DNA from: Anaerolineae bacterium
GTDB lineage: Bacteria; Chloroflexota; Anaerolineae; Aggregatilineales; Phototrophicaceae
NCBI GenBank assembly: GCA_022826865.1
Contig: JAJDUC010000079.1
Coordinates: forward strand, 1 to 64,000
Direction of reading: 5' to 3'
DNA: 64,000 bases
A program made the translations under genes and the position numbers. The notes under the pieces were generated by a model. That model ran no database searches, had not been told where the DNA came from, and saw only the letters and a list, made by a program, of their open reading frames with translations. Each line of letters opens with the position of its first letter. Within the stretch, counting starts at the first letter, position 1. Shown in pieces: positions 28,579 to 38,177 of the stretch.

Positions 28579-29711
28579 ATCAACCACAGCTTCAGCTCGG
28601 ACTGTTTTCTGATGAAAAGCCCCAGTCAGCAAACACCGAAGGAATCAAATACATCGGTTCCAAAATGCTAATGATTCCATACATATTGGACGTTGCGCGA
28701 AGGACTAACGCCCGAACAGTATTGGATGGGTTCTCGGGTAGTACACGTGTTTCTCAGGCATTTGCCCAGAGTGGCTACGATGTTATTTCTTCTGACATTT
28801 CTGCATGGTCGGAAGTTTTCGCTACATGCTATTTGAGACCAAAGCGCGACTGGCAATTGGCGGAACTTATTGAGGAACTTAATAGCACCTCCCCGATCGA
28901 CGGATGGTTCACCGAGCACTATGGTGGAGACGTCAAGGAATCAGGGATCGTCGAAAACAAGAAGCCTTGGCAAAGGCACAACACTAGAAAACTAGATGCC
29001 ATTCGAGAAGCAATTGACGAAATGTCTCTTTCCGAAATAGAAAAATCAGTGGCGATAACTAGCTTAATTTTGGCGCTTGATAAAGTAGATAGTACATTAG
29101 GACACTTTGCCTCATATCTAAAGGAATGGTCTCCACGTTCATACAAGAGTCTTCAACTCAAGGAGCCCATGTTTATTGAAACCACCGGGAGTCACGAGGT
29201 TCGCCGTGGTGACATTTTCCAGGTCTTAGACGACGTACCTGAAGTTGATCTGGCATATTTCGATCCACCCTATGGTTCAAACAACGAGAAGATGCCGCCG
29301 TCTAGAGTACGCTACGCAGCCTATTATCACATTTGGACAACGGTATGTCTCAACGACAAGCCAAGACTGTTCGGTAAAGCAAAGCGTAGAGTCGATACGC
29401 GTGATAAAGTCGCAGCGTCAGTATTTGAGGATTTTCGACGTAGCTTTAGTGGGCGGTTTCGTGCCGTCGAGGCTATCGATAGACTGGTACGCACTGTCCG
29501 CGCCAAGTATGTTCTGTTGTCTTATAGTTCCGGCGGCCGTGCAACTTCCAGTGAACTTGTAGAGGTGTTGAAGCGAGTGGGGGAGATCAAAGAAATTATT
29601 GAAATAGAGCACAAGAGAAATGTAATGTCTGGTATGCGCTGGACTAACAAATGGATTCGACCAAAAGAAGGTAAGAACTTCGAATATCTATTCTTAGTTG
29701 AAAAGCACTAA
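28575..29711 (+). CDS. D12-class DNA N6-adenine methyltransferase
   Basis: KYIGSKMLMIPYI; VLDGFSGSTRVSQAFAQSGYDVISSDIS; VDLAYFDPPYGSNNEK. Confidence 0.85.
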   Translation: MNQPQLQLGLFSDEKPQSANTEGIKYIGSKMLMIPYILDVARRTNARTVLDGFSGSTRVSQAFAQSGYDVISSDISAWSEVFATCYLRPKRDWQLAELIEELNSTSPIDGWFTEHYGGDVKESGIVENKKPWQRHNTRKLDAIREAIDEMSLSEIEKSVAITSLILALDKVDSTLGHFASYLKEWSPRSYKSLQLKEPMFIETTGSHEVRRGDIFQVLDDVPEVDLAYFDPPYGSNNEKMPPSRVRYAAYYHIWTTVCLNDKPRLFGKAKRRVDTRDKVAASVFEDFRRSFSGRFRAVEAIDRLVRTVRAKYVLLSYSSGGRATSSELVEVLKRVGEIKEIIEIEHKRNVMSGMRWTNKWIRPKEGKNFEYLFLVEKH

Positions 29712-29737
29712 TTGAGAAAAAAGGCGAGAAACCCGGT

Positions 29738-30370
29738 ATGGCGGAATTGACAGCGAACCAGCTCGGCGCAGCGGCTCATGACGACAATGGGCACCTCAGC
29801 GAAGAAGAGAAGAACGAAAACCTCAAGCTCGGTGTCTGGCTGTATCTGGCGTCCGAGATCGTGATTTTCTCCATCATGATCGTGGGTTATATCATTCTGC
29901 GCATTAACGAGCCGGCGGTGGTGGAACAGGCGCATGAGCAACTCGGGGTCGGTTTGGTGACAGCCAATACTTTTGTATTGCTCGCAAGCAGCTTTTTTAT
30001 GGTGATGGGCTTGCGCGCCATGCAGGGGGGCAATCGGGCCGGCATGCTGCGCTGGATCGGGCTGACCGCAGTCGGCGGAACCGTCTTCCTCATTGGGCAA
30101 TATATCGAATACAGCGAACTGGCCCACTTGGGCATCATCCTTGGCTACACCGATTCCCAATGGAGCACGCTGGGCATGCGCTTTTACGCGCCGACCTTCT
30201 TCCACGGCGCGCACGTCTTTGTCGGTGTGATTTGGGCGCTGGAAGTCCTGCGCCGCGGCGCCAAGGGCCGTTATGACCATAACCCAATCGGCATTGAAAT
30301 GTTCGGCCTCTACTGGCACTTCGTCGATGTGGTCTGGATCATGCTGTTCACCCTGATTTATCTGGTATAG
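29738..30370 (+). CDS. coxC: Cytochrome c oxidase subunit III
   Basis: FFHGAHVFVGVIWALEVL; FGLYWHFVDVVWIMLFTLIYL. Confidence 0.9.
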   Translation: MAELTANQLGAAAHDDNGHLSEEEKNENLKLGVWLYLASEIVIFSIMIVGYIILRINEPAVVEQAHEQLGVGLVTANTFVLLASSFFMVMGLRAMQGGNRAGMLRWIGLTAVGGTVFLIGQYIEYSELAHLGIILGYTDSQWSTLGMRFYAPTFFHGAHVFVGVIWALEVLRRGAKGRYDHNPIGIEMFGLYWHFVDVVWIMLFTLIYLV

Positions 30371-30381
30371 GAGCGCGCGGG

Positions 30382-30762
30382 ATGGCGGAAGCGACACATC
30401 ACGAAGACGGACAGCACAGCAACACCGTCCGACTGCTCGGTTTTGAAATCACGGTTGAAGGCGGCATCTACACCGTCGTCTTCGGCGGCCTGGCCATCTT
30501 GACGGTGATCGAGGTCCTCAGCGCCGAATATCTCAAAGAGGCGATCCACAATGCCCCGGAGGCGGCGGCGACGCTGCAAGCTATCAAAGCGATACTGCTG
30601 CTTGGCATTGCCATCATCAAATCCTGCCTGGTGATTTGGTTCTACATGCATCTGCGCGATGAAAAGCGGGTGCTGGCCGTCGTGCTGCTCCTGCCCCTCC
30701 TGATCGCCAGCTTGTCAATCATGTATCTGCTGGCTATCCCGCCGATTGGCTACGGCGTCTGA
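30382..30762 (+). CDS. Cytochrome c oxidase subunit IV family
   Basis: KSCLVIWFYMHLRDEKR with three TM segments, directly after coxC. Confidence 0.8.
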   Translation: MAEATHHEDGQHSNTVRLLGFEITVEGGIYTVVFGGLAILTVIEVLSAEYLKEAIHNAPEAAATLQAIKAILLLGIAIIKSCLVIWFYMHLRDEKRVLAVVLLLPLLIASLSIMYLLAIPPIGYGV

Positions 30763-30804
30763 CCAATTGCCCGCCCGCCGCATGGATGACAAATCAGGCC
30801 GAGC

Positions 30805-31431
30805 ATGAGATACAATGCCTTCAAGTACGCTGACGGAGTGGCTTCGTCCATGATTGTCGAGAAGCAGATCTACACAATCGATGATGTTAGGGAACTGGCG
30901 CAAGATCCCGCCAATGACAATGTGTTGTTCGAACTCATTGATGGAGAATTGTTCCGCATGACGCGCCCAAACCGACAACATGGTCTTCTGGCATCCGAGA
31001 TTGCGTTTTTTCTAAGGTCTTTCACAAGACAGATTGAAATTGGCGAGGTTGTAGTAGAATCAGGGCACCATCCGCCCGATTACCGCTACACCTTGCTGGG
31101 ACCGGATGTCGCCTTCACACGCTATGAAAGGATCCCCGATTCAAAGTCGGACGATTTCTATCCCGTCATGCCCGATCTGGCGGTTGAGGTCCTTTCTCCG
31201 AGCGAGAGCCTGAATAAGGCGCGCCAGAAAGCTGAAGTCTACCTGCGCAACGGAACGAGCCTGGTATGGCTGGTCCAGCCGGACAAGCTGGGTGTTGAAG
31301 TATGCCGCCTTATTGACGGTTCCCAATTGCAAATCGAATTTGTCAGCCACGATGGCAGCTTGAGCGGCGGGGCTGTCTTGCCCGGATTCGAGCTGAGCGT
31401 CAAGCAGATTTTCGCCGTCCTGCCCTCATAA
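30805..31431 (+). CDS. Uma2-family putative endonuclease (DUF820)
   Basis: ELIDGELFRM; GPDVAFTRYERIP; PDLAVEVLSPSES; GTSLVWLVQPD. Confidence 0.85.
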   Translation: MRYNAFKYADGVASSMIVEKQIYTIDDVRELAQDPANDNVLFELIDGELFRMTRPNRQHGLLASEIAFFLRSFTRQIEIGEVVVESGHHPPDYRYTLLGPDVAFTRYERIPDSKSDDFYPVMPDLAVEVLSPSESLNKARQKAEVYLRNGTSLVWLVQPDKLGVEVCRLIDGSQLQIEFVSHDGSLSGGAVLPGFELSVKQIFAVLPS

Positions 31432-31485
31432 AGCGGACACCGCGCCTTCGCACGAATCAGACTGACAGATCTAAAGGAGCGGCGC

Positions 31486-31911
31486 ATGCCGGTTGATATC
31501 GAACTTTCTGAAGGAACGCGCACGACCATCAACATTAGACATCACCAATGGCATGCCGACGAGCCAATCGCGGATGGCGGCGCCGATACCGCTCCCACGC
31601 CCGGCGAGATGATGCTGGGCGCGCTCGGCTCCTGCATGGCGATTACTTGCAAGCTTTATGCCGAGCGCAAGGGCTGGGATCTGCAGCGGATCGAGGTCAA
31701 GCTGGACTACGAACGCTTTCGCGGGCGGGATTATCCGTCGCATGACGGCGATGAGCTTTTTGTGCATGAAGTTCGCGAGGCGCTGGTCTTTCATGGCGAT
31801 CTCGACGAAAAACAACTGGCGCGCCTGCGTGATATCGCCGGCAAATGCCCGGTGCATCGCCTGCTCGCATTCCCCACCTACTTCGTCGATTTGTCGCCGG
31901 TCAAGGAATAA
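31486..31911 (+). CDS. OsmC-family protein
   Basis: TPGEMMLGALGSCMAITCKLYAERKGWDLQRIEVKLD. Confidence 0.87.
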   Translation: MPVDIELSEGTRTTINIRHHQWHADEPIADGGADTAPTPGEMMLGALGSCMAITCKLYAERKGWDLQRIEVKLDYERFRGRDYPSHDGDELFVHEVREALVFHGDLDEKQLARLRDIAGKCPVHRLLAFPTYFVDLSPVKE

Positions 31912-31941
31912 ACGCCGCGCCTACCGGTCGGCCTGAACGCG

Positions 31942-32134
31942 CAGGGCAATCGCATCAAATTGAAACTGCGCTGATAAATGACAATTTCCCCTCACATTTC
32001 GTAATCTGTAGGGGCGTTTCGCTGAAACGCCCGCAATCTGCAAGCCATTTTCAATGGGCGTCTCACGAGACGCCCCTACATTTTCACAATTTTCGTGGCG
32101 AACGGCTCATTATGATTTTGATGCAATTGCCCTG
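31942..32134 (+). repeat. MITE-A copy 3 (complete, ~193 bp)
   Basis: CAGGGCAATCGCATCAAATT ... ATTTTGATGCAATTGCCCTG termini with two internal hairpins. Confidence 0.9.
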
Positions 32135-32151
32135 CCTGATCGCGCCCGCCG

Positions 32152-33678
32152 TCATCGCGTCACGGCATATAGCTGGAGCTTGCTCGCGTTGCCGGGGCGG
32201 GGGAACTCCGCTTGGAGTTGGAGTGGGACCGTGGTCAATTCCTCGCGGGAAAGCAAGCCGCCCGTTTCCAGCAGCAGATAATAACGCTCATGTTTATCCG
32301 CTTGCTGGGGCAGGCGCGCGTTAAGGTATGCGGCCCGCCTTTCGCCGGACAGTACATTTGGACATTGAATATGGACCTTGTCGGCGTCGGCGACATACAG
32401 GCGCAGGGTGTAACAGCCGACGACAGCGCCCTCAATCACAATTGCGCCGTCCGCGGCCAGGTCGCTCAAGTATGAGGACAGTTCGGGAATGCCGAAACCG
32501 GATGAGTTTCTGCTGACATACTCACCCCAATCTCCGGGCGCCAAACCTGCGGAAGCCGGCGCCTGTTGAAGCGCCTTGATAAAGGGCAATGACAGCATGG
32601 CAATCCAGATAAGCAGCGAACCAACAGCTAGCGGAAAGATATCTCGCTTGAACAATCGGCCGGCAAGTTGAGATAGGTCGGCCAGGGCAATAGCGGCCGA
32701 CACGATGAATAGGGGAAACACCGGCAGAAAATACCGATTGAAGAGCGCGTCGCCGCCGAGCCAAATCAGGGCGAATTCGTAGCCGACAATGCCCGCGAGC
32801 AACGGAAGCAAGGGGCGTGGTCTGCGGAATACGCCAGCGAGACAAACCAAGGCTGCGGCCAAGATGAAGACCGCGCCTTCGTAGACGCTGAACATATCCA
32901 GCAAGGCCGAGAGATTGTTTCGAATCCGATCGGCGTCAATTAGGCCGCTTGCCGACGGGCGGCCGGCGGATTTACCGAAGTAGTCGATCTGCCGCGATAA
33001 GATAACGAGCGCAAAGGGCATCCACATCGCAGCGATTGCGCCATAAAACGCGAGCAGGCTGCGCAAGCGATCGCGAATGCTCCAGCGCGGCAGCGCCCAG
33101 GCGAATACCAGGGGCAAGGGCAATAAGAACAAAGCCGGCGCTTTGGCCAAAAGAGCGACGACGTACAAAACGGCGGAGAACAGCGCCCGTCTGTAGCCGG
33201 GATGCGGCCGGTCATATACCGCGAACAGAGACCAGATCCAGAGGCTAAGCGCGGCATGCAGCATCGTATCCGCCAGGACAAGGCGATCGAAAAAATAAAG
33301 TGCGGGCGAAAAGACAAGCGCCATAGCCGCGAGCAAACTCCCCTTCAGGCCGCCATAGCGATTGGCTATCGCCAGGGCGCCGGCGAACCCAAGACAGCAG
33401 AGAATGAGGAAACTGGCGCGGGCGATCCAGGCGGCATTGAGATGGGGTTGAAATGGAAGCAAGTAGTAGGGCAGCAGGAACTTGCCGGCGCGGGCATGTT
33501 GCAGGTAAACCCCGTCCCGAATATTTTCACTGCGCTCGATGGCGATTGCTTCATCAATGAATAGCGGAATCGCGTCCAGTTGGTGCAGCCGCAATCCAAA
33601 GAATGCCAGGACGCCAATTACAAACAAGCCAACAGGAGCCGGTGATCGTTGCAAAGTCGCGGCGCCTCCGCCTTTCAA
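32152..33678 (-). CDS. Polytopic membrane glycosyltransferase (GT39-like)
   Basis: RLHQLDAIPLFIDEAIAIERSENI; multiple TM segments. Confidence 0.7.
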   Translation of the reverse strand: MKGGGAATLQRSPAPVGLFVIGVLAFFGLRLHQLDAIPLFIDEAIAIERSENIRDGVYLQHARAGKFLLPYYLLPFQPHLNAAWIARASFLILCCLGFAGALAIANRYGGLKGSLLAAMALVFSPALYFFDRLVLADTMLHAALSLWIWSLFAVYDRPHPGYRRALFSAVLYVVALLAKAPALFLLPLPLVFAWALPRWSIRDRLRSLLAFYGAIAAMWMPFALVILSRQIDYFGKSAGRPSASGLIDADRIRNNLSALLDMFSVYEGAVFILAAALVCLAGVFRRPRPLLPLLAGIVGYEFALIWLGGDALFNRYFLPVFPLFIVSAAIALADLSQLAGRLFKRDIFPLAVGSLLIWIAMLSLPFIKALQQAPASAGLAPGDWGEYVSRNSSGFGIPELSSYLSDLAADGAIVIEGAVVGCYTLRLYVADADKVHIQCPNVLSGERRAAYLNARLPQQADKHERYYLLLETGGLLSREELTTVPLQLQAEFPRPGNASKLQLYAVTR

Positions 33679-33946
33679 GGCCGGCGCATGGGGCGCGGGC
33701 CGGCCGCCTGATCAAAAGTCGCCAAGATAGCTACCCGGTCGCCGACGCCATTGCGCAACCGGGATGGCGCAGTCAGAACGAGAATGTCACAGTCTTTGAA
33801 GGTCATGGTCAAGCCGGATCGGGAGTCTCATTCCGCATTCATTCTAGCAGACCCGCTCGTCTTGACGACGCCGCAAACCCTACCAAAATTACCGGCGCTG
33901 TGGTCAACTGGAAGCGTCGCGCGAACGTGCCGACCAGGGGTGGACG

Positions 33947-34783
33947 ATGTCGCTAAGTCCCAAGGCGCTGCTCGATAGCTATGATATCCTGCCCAAGAAA
34001 AGCCTTGGGCAAAACTTCATGCATGACCCCAAGGCTCTGGCGAAGATTGTCTCCCTCGCCCAATTGCAGCCGACGGACACCGTGGTCGAAGTCGGGGCCG
34101 GGACCGGCGCGCTGACAGATCTGCTATCGCAAGCCGCCGCCCAGGTCTATTCAATCGAGGTCGATCAGCGCTTACAGCCTATCCTGGAAGAGCGCTTTGA
34201 TTACAGGCCTAATGTCTATCTCCACTTTGCCGATGTGCTGAAAACCGATATCGCGACCCTGGTGGGTGACAATACCTACATCGTTGTCGCCAATATGCCC
34301 TATTACATCAGCAGCGCGATTCTTTGGCATTTCCTCGAGTCGCGGCGCCCGCCCGAGCGCTTGGCGATGACCATGCAACTGGAAGTGGCGGAGCGCGTCA
34401 TCGGCAAGCCAGGCGCCATGAATCTGCTGTCGATCGCCGCGCAGCTCTATGGCCGCCCCCGGATTGTCAGCAAATTCGGCCCGGCGGTATTCTGGCCCCG
34501 CCCCAACATTCACAGCGCCGTCATTCGCATCGACATACACGAGTCGCCGCCGGTGGAACTGCCATCGACGCAAATGTTCTTCCGTGTCCTGCGGGCGGGT
34601 TTCAGCCTGAAACGCAAACAACTCAAAAACGCCTTGTCGAGGGGATTGCGCCTGAATGGAGCCAGCGCCGGCAAACTGATCGACGCCGCCGGCATCGATC
34701 CGCGGCGACGGGCCGAGACCCTGTCACTGGAAGAATGGGCGCGATTGACGGACGTGGTCGCCGAAGCCGAGCTGCCGCTCTGA
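33947..34783 (+). CDS. rsmA: 16S rRNA (adenine1518/1519-N6) dimethyltransferase
   Basis: KKSLGQNFMHDPKALAKIV; VVEVGAGTGALTDLL; VVANMPYYISSAIL. Confidence 0.95.
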   Translation: MSLSPKALLDSYDILPKKSLGQNFMHDPKALAKIVSLAQLQPTDTVVEVGAGTGALTDLLSQAAAQVYSIEVDQRLQPILEERFDYRPNVYLHFADVLKTDIATLVGDNTYIVVANMPYYISSAILWHFLESRRPPERLAMTMQLEVAERVIGKPGAMNLLSIAAQLYGRPRIVSKFGPAVFWPRPNIHSAVIRIDIHESPPVELPSTQMFFRVLRAGFSLKRKQLKNALSRGLRLNGASAGKLIDAAGIDPRRRAETLSLEEWARLTDVVAEAELPL

Positions 34784-34858
34784 CGGGAGATTTACGCGGC
34801 CGTAGGATTTAGGCAAGATTCATCAGCCATACTGGAAGGCAACTGGACGAGCAGAGGG

Positions 34859-35404
34859 ATGAACGCAATGAGCAAGGAAGTCGCGACATTGGGGGGCGGA
34901 TGCTTTTGGTGTGTGGAAGCCGTCTACAATCAACTAACCGGCGTCGAGTCCGCCATATCAGGATATATGGGCGGGCATGTCGATCATCCGACATACGAGC
35001 AAGTCTGCGCCAAAACCACCGGTCATGCCGAGGTCGTCAACGTCGCCTTCGACAACGACGTCATCAGTTTTCAGGATGTGCTGGATATCTTCTTCACTAT
35101 TCACGATCCGACAACGCTCAATCGGCAGGGCAACGATGTGGGACCGCAATATCGTTCCGGCATTTGGTATCACGGCGAAGAACAGAAGCGCATCGCCGAA
35201 GACACTATTGAGCGCATCGATAACGACGGCCTGTATCGCAACAAGATCGTGACAGAGGTAACGCCCGCCAGCGCGTTCTGGGTCGCGGAGGATTATCATC
35301 AGGATTATTTCGTCAATAATCCGCGCACGGGCTATTGCGCTTATATCATCGCGCCGAAAGTTGCCAAGTTCCGCAAGCAATACTTCGAGCGGCTCAAGCA
35401 ATAA
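34859..35404 (+). CDS. msrA: Peptide-methionine (S)-S-oxide reductase
   Basis: ATLGGGCFWCVEAVYNQLTGVESAISGYMGGHVDHPTYEQVC. Confidence 0.95.
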   Translation: MNAMSKEVATLGGGCFWCVEAVYNQLTGVESAISGYMGGHVDHPTYEQVCAKTTGHAEVVNVAFDNDVISFQDVLDIFFTIHDPTTLNRQGNDVGPQYRSGIWYHGEEQKRIAEDTIERIDNDGLYRNKIVTEVTPASAFWVAEDYHQDYFVNNPRTGYCAYIIAPKVAKFRKQYFERLKQ

Positions 35405-35575
35405 ATGGGAAGGCGCAAAGAGCCGCCGGTGGCGCCTCGCACAGGGCGCTTCTGTTGGGGTCATCGGTCCGGCCGCTGGAAGATAACGAGCCGGTTTTGC
35501 CCGCATGGGGAAACATAAAGAGCGAGCCGCTGGCCCGCCCTTGGAAGCGCCTTGCTGTTTCCGCGTCGTTGAGAG

Positions 35576-36262
35576 TTAAGCCCCGGCCTCGACGCGAACG
35601 CCCGGCCCCATAGTCGAAGTCAAGGTCATTCGGCGAACATAGGCGCCCTTCTGCGATTCCGGCTTGACGCTCTGCACCGTATCCACCACAGCCTGCAAGT
35701 TTTCCACCAATTGCTCATGCGAAAAACTTGCTTTGCCAACCGGTATATGCAGGTTGCCGGTGCGATCATTCCGAAACTCGACCCGTCCGGCTTTCAATTC
35801 GTTGACGACGCGCGGAAGATCATCCGGCTGGACAACCGTGCCCGCCTTGGGATTCGGCATCAAGCCGCGCGGGCCAAGGATGCGGGCGATTTGCCCAATC
35901 TTGCGCATCATCGGCGGCGTGGCGATGGTCGCGTCGAATTCCAGCCAGCCGTCATTGCGAATCTGGTTGATCACCTCGTCCGTGCCGATGATATCGGCGC
36001 CGGCCGCCAAGGCCGCCTCCTCGTGCTGCTCGTCGACAAAAGCCAGTATCCGCACGCTCTTGCCCGTTCCATGCGGCAGCATGACTGTCGTACGGACTTG
36101 TTGATCGCTGTGGCGGGGATCAATACCCAGCCGGAAATGCACCTCGATGGTCTCATCAAACTTGGCCCGGGCATTGCTCTTCACGATCTTCAGAGCGTCT
36201 TCCATCGGGTAGTTCGTCTGCCGATCGAAGGCTTTCATTGCATCTTTGTAGCGCTTTCCCAT
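35576..36262 (-). CDS. rplA: 50S ribosomal protein L1
   Basis: GKRYKDAMKAFD; RILGPRGLMPNPKAGTV. Confidence 0.97.
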   Translation of the reverse strand: MGKRYKDAMKAFDRQTNYPMEDALKIVKSNARAKFDETIEVHFRLGIDPRHSDQQVRTTVMLPHGTGKSVRILAFVDEQHEEAALAAGADIIGTDEVINQIRNDGWLEFDATIATPPMMRKIGQIARILGPRGLMPNPKAGTVVQPDDLPRVVNELKAGRVEFRNDRTGNLHIPVGKASFSHEQLVENLQAVVDTVQSVKPESQKGAYVRRMTLTSTMGPGVRVEAGA

Positions 36263-36338
36263 CTTATACTCTCCTCGTGGTCAACGGGCGCTCTCGCCCT
36301 CCCACAAATCATTGTCGATACGCAGCAGCGCCGCGGCC

Positions 36339-36764
36339 TTAGTCAGATACTTTTACACCCATCTGCCGGGCTGTGCCCTCGACCTGGCGCATCGCGCCTT
36401 CAATGTCGATGGCGTTCATGTCATTTATCTTGACCTGGGCGATCTCCCGCACTTGGTCGCGATTCAGGACCGCAACGGTTTCCGCAAGCGGATTGGAAGC
36501 CGCCTTTTGCAGGCCGGCCGCCTTCTTGATCAGAAATGAGGTCGGCGGGCTCTTGAGCGCGAACTTGAAGGAGCCATCGGCGAAGACGGTGATCTCAGCC
36601 GGCACGATTTCACCCATGCGGCTTGAGGTGCGGCCGTTGTACTCCTTGCAGAACTGCATCAGATTGATGCCGTGCTGAGCCAAGGCCGGCCCAATCGGCG
36701 GCGCGGGATTGGCTTTTCCCGCTGGAATTTGCAGCTTCACAATTGCTTTGATCTTCTTCGCCAT
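36339..36764 (-). CDS. rplK: 50S ribosomal protein L11
   Basis: IVKLQIPAGKANPAPPIGPALAQHGINLMQFCKEYN. Confidence 0.97.
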   Translation of the reverse strand: MAKKIKAIVKLQIPAGKANPAPPIGPALAQHGINLMQFCKEYNGRTSSRMGEIVPAEITVFADGSFKFALKSPPTSFLIKKAAGLQKAASNPLAETVAVLNRDQVREIAQVKINDMNAIDIEGAMRQVEGTARQMGVKVSD

Positions 36765-36858
36765 TCTTAATCCTCACTCACTCAGAAACTTAGCCCGGCG
36801 CCCAAGGGGCCAGGCAGCGTGTTTTCGACTAACTTGTCCCTTCCGGCGTCTACGGAGC

Positions 36859-37692
36859 TTACATGCGCTCAACTTCCATAAAGCTGAGCACGACGGCGGT
36901 CTCGCGCCCGAAGAAATCAACCATGACGCGCACTTTCTCCCGCCCCGAATCAATGGAGGCCACCGTACCGGGAAAGTCATTGAATGGGCCGCCAACGATA
37001 CGCACACGCTCGCCGATCTTGTAATCGACCTTGACGACCTTGTCCTCGGAGTCCATCCGATCCATGATGCGCTTGACTTCTTCCGGCCGCAGCGGCGTCG
37101 GCTGGCTCTCCCCGCCGACGAAGCCGACAACGCCCGGCGTGTTGCGCACCGTATACCAGGCGTCTTTGTCCAGCTCTCTCTCCCAGCCGGATTCCATTTC
37201 TTCGACATCTTCCTCAGTGATGACGTGTCCACAGCCGCCGCTGCTGACATCGCAGCGCCATTCCAGTTTCGCTTCCTCGCCAGCTTGCGCCGGCGCGCTC
37301 ATTTCGATTATGGCGCTCTTGCGACACCTTGGGCAGATCTTCATCCAACGCATCTGCACCATGACATAACCGGGGAAAACACGCTTTTCAACCGTGCGGC
37401 GCTTGCCGTCCTTCACCTCGATTTCGTCTTCTGTGGGGATGAGCACATCGTAAATCAGATCTTGCATGCCCATCGTTTCGATACGTTGACGCAAGGCATG
37501 CTCGACCTTTTTCTCGTAACCGGAATAGCAATGGATGAAGAACCAACTGCGTTCCAATTCATCTTCGACCGCTGCCTCGTCGAGCGCGCCCGGCAGGCCT
37601 TCGACTGCTTCCGGCGCTTCCGCCTCGTCCAGATATACCGGCGCCGGATCGTAATCCGTTGTTTCCGTGCTTGTAATTGTTTGCTCGTCCAT
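36859..37692 (-). CDS. nusG: Transcription termination/antitermination protein NusG with insertion in the NGN domain
   Basis: WFFIHCYSGYEKKVEHAL, VFPGYVMVQM, WYTVRNTPGVVGFVG, GERVRIVGGPFNDFPGTV; extra segment with CPRC and CDVSSGGC. Confidence 0.93.
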   Translation of the reverse strand: MDEQTITSTETTDYDPAPVYLDEAEAPEAVEGLPGALDEAAVEDELERSWFFIHCYSGYEKKVEHALRQRIETMGMQDLIYDVLIPTEDEIEVKDGKRRTVEKRVFPGYVMVQMRWMKICPRCRKSAIIEMSAPAQAGEEAKLEWRCDVSSGGCGHVITEEDVEEMESGWERELDKDAWYTVRNTPGVVGFVGGESQPTPLRPEEVKRIMDRMDSEDKVVKVDYKIGERVRIVGGPFNDFPGTVASIDSGREKVRVMVDFFGRETAVVLSFMEVERM

Positions 37693-37735
37693 GAGTTCAA
37701 TTCGTCCAGACTTACAGAAGCTTCCAAGGTCCCGG

Positions 37736-38125
37736 CTAAATCGAGCCGCGGCGAATCATAAAGAAAGCCCCGCCGACCATCGCCACTATTACCGCCAAGA
37801 GCATCCAGGCGTTGCCCGGGTTCAAGCCGATGCGCATGAACTCGGACCAGATCACCGCCAATATCCCCAAGAAGATTGCCGACGCGATCGTGACGTTTAT
37901 ACAGAGGATTGTCAGACGGCGTGTATCTTCCCGGCTCGGCCAGGACACCTTGTTCAACTCGGAACGCACATTGACGAAATAGTCGACCGTCATATACAAG
38001 GGCCGCGTCAAAGTGTTGCCCTGCGGCTCGCTCTTGACATTTTTGACCTTGCGCGTGCGCCGCCCCGGTGTCGCCTTGCCTTTTTTCTGGGTTATCGCTT
38101 GCTGAGTTTTTTCTTCCACCGCCAT
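37736..38125 (-). CDS. secE: Preprotein translocase subunit SecE
   Basis: VNVRSELNKVSWPSREDTRRLTILCINVT plus C-terminal TM; start at internal ATG (MAVEEKTQQ). Confidence 0.9.
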   Translation of the reverse strand: MAVEEKTQQAITQKKGKATPGRRTRKVKNVKSEPQGNTLTRPLYMTVDYFVNVRSELNKVSWPSREDTRRLTILCINVTIASAIFLGILAVIWSEFMRIGLNPGNAWMLLAVIVAMVGGAFFMIRRGSI

Positions 38126-38177
38126 CTGCTGACGCTCCTCACTCGCATCCGGGGCGCTGCTGGCCCGTTCCCGATAT

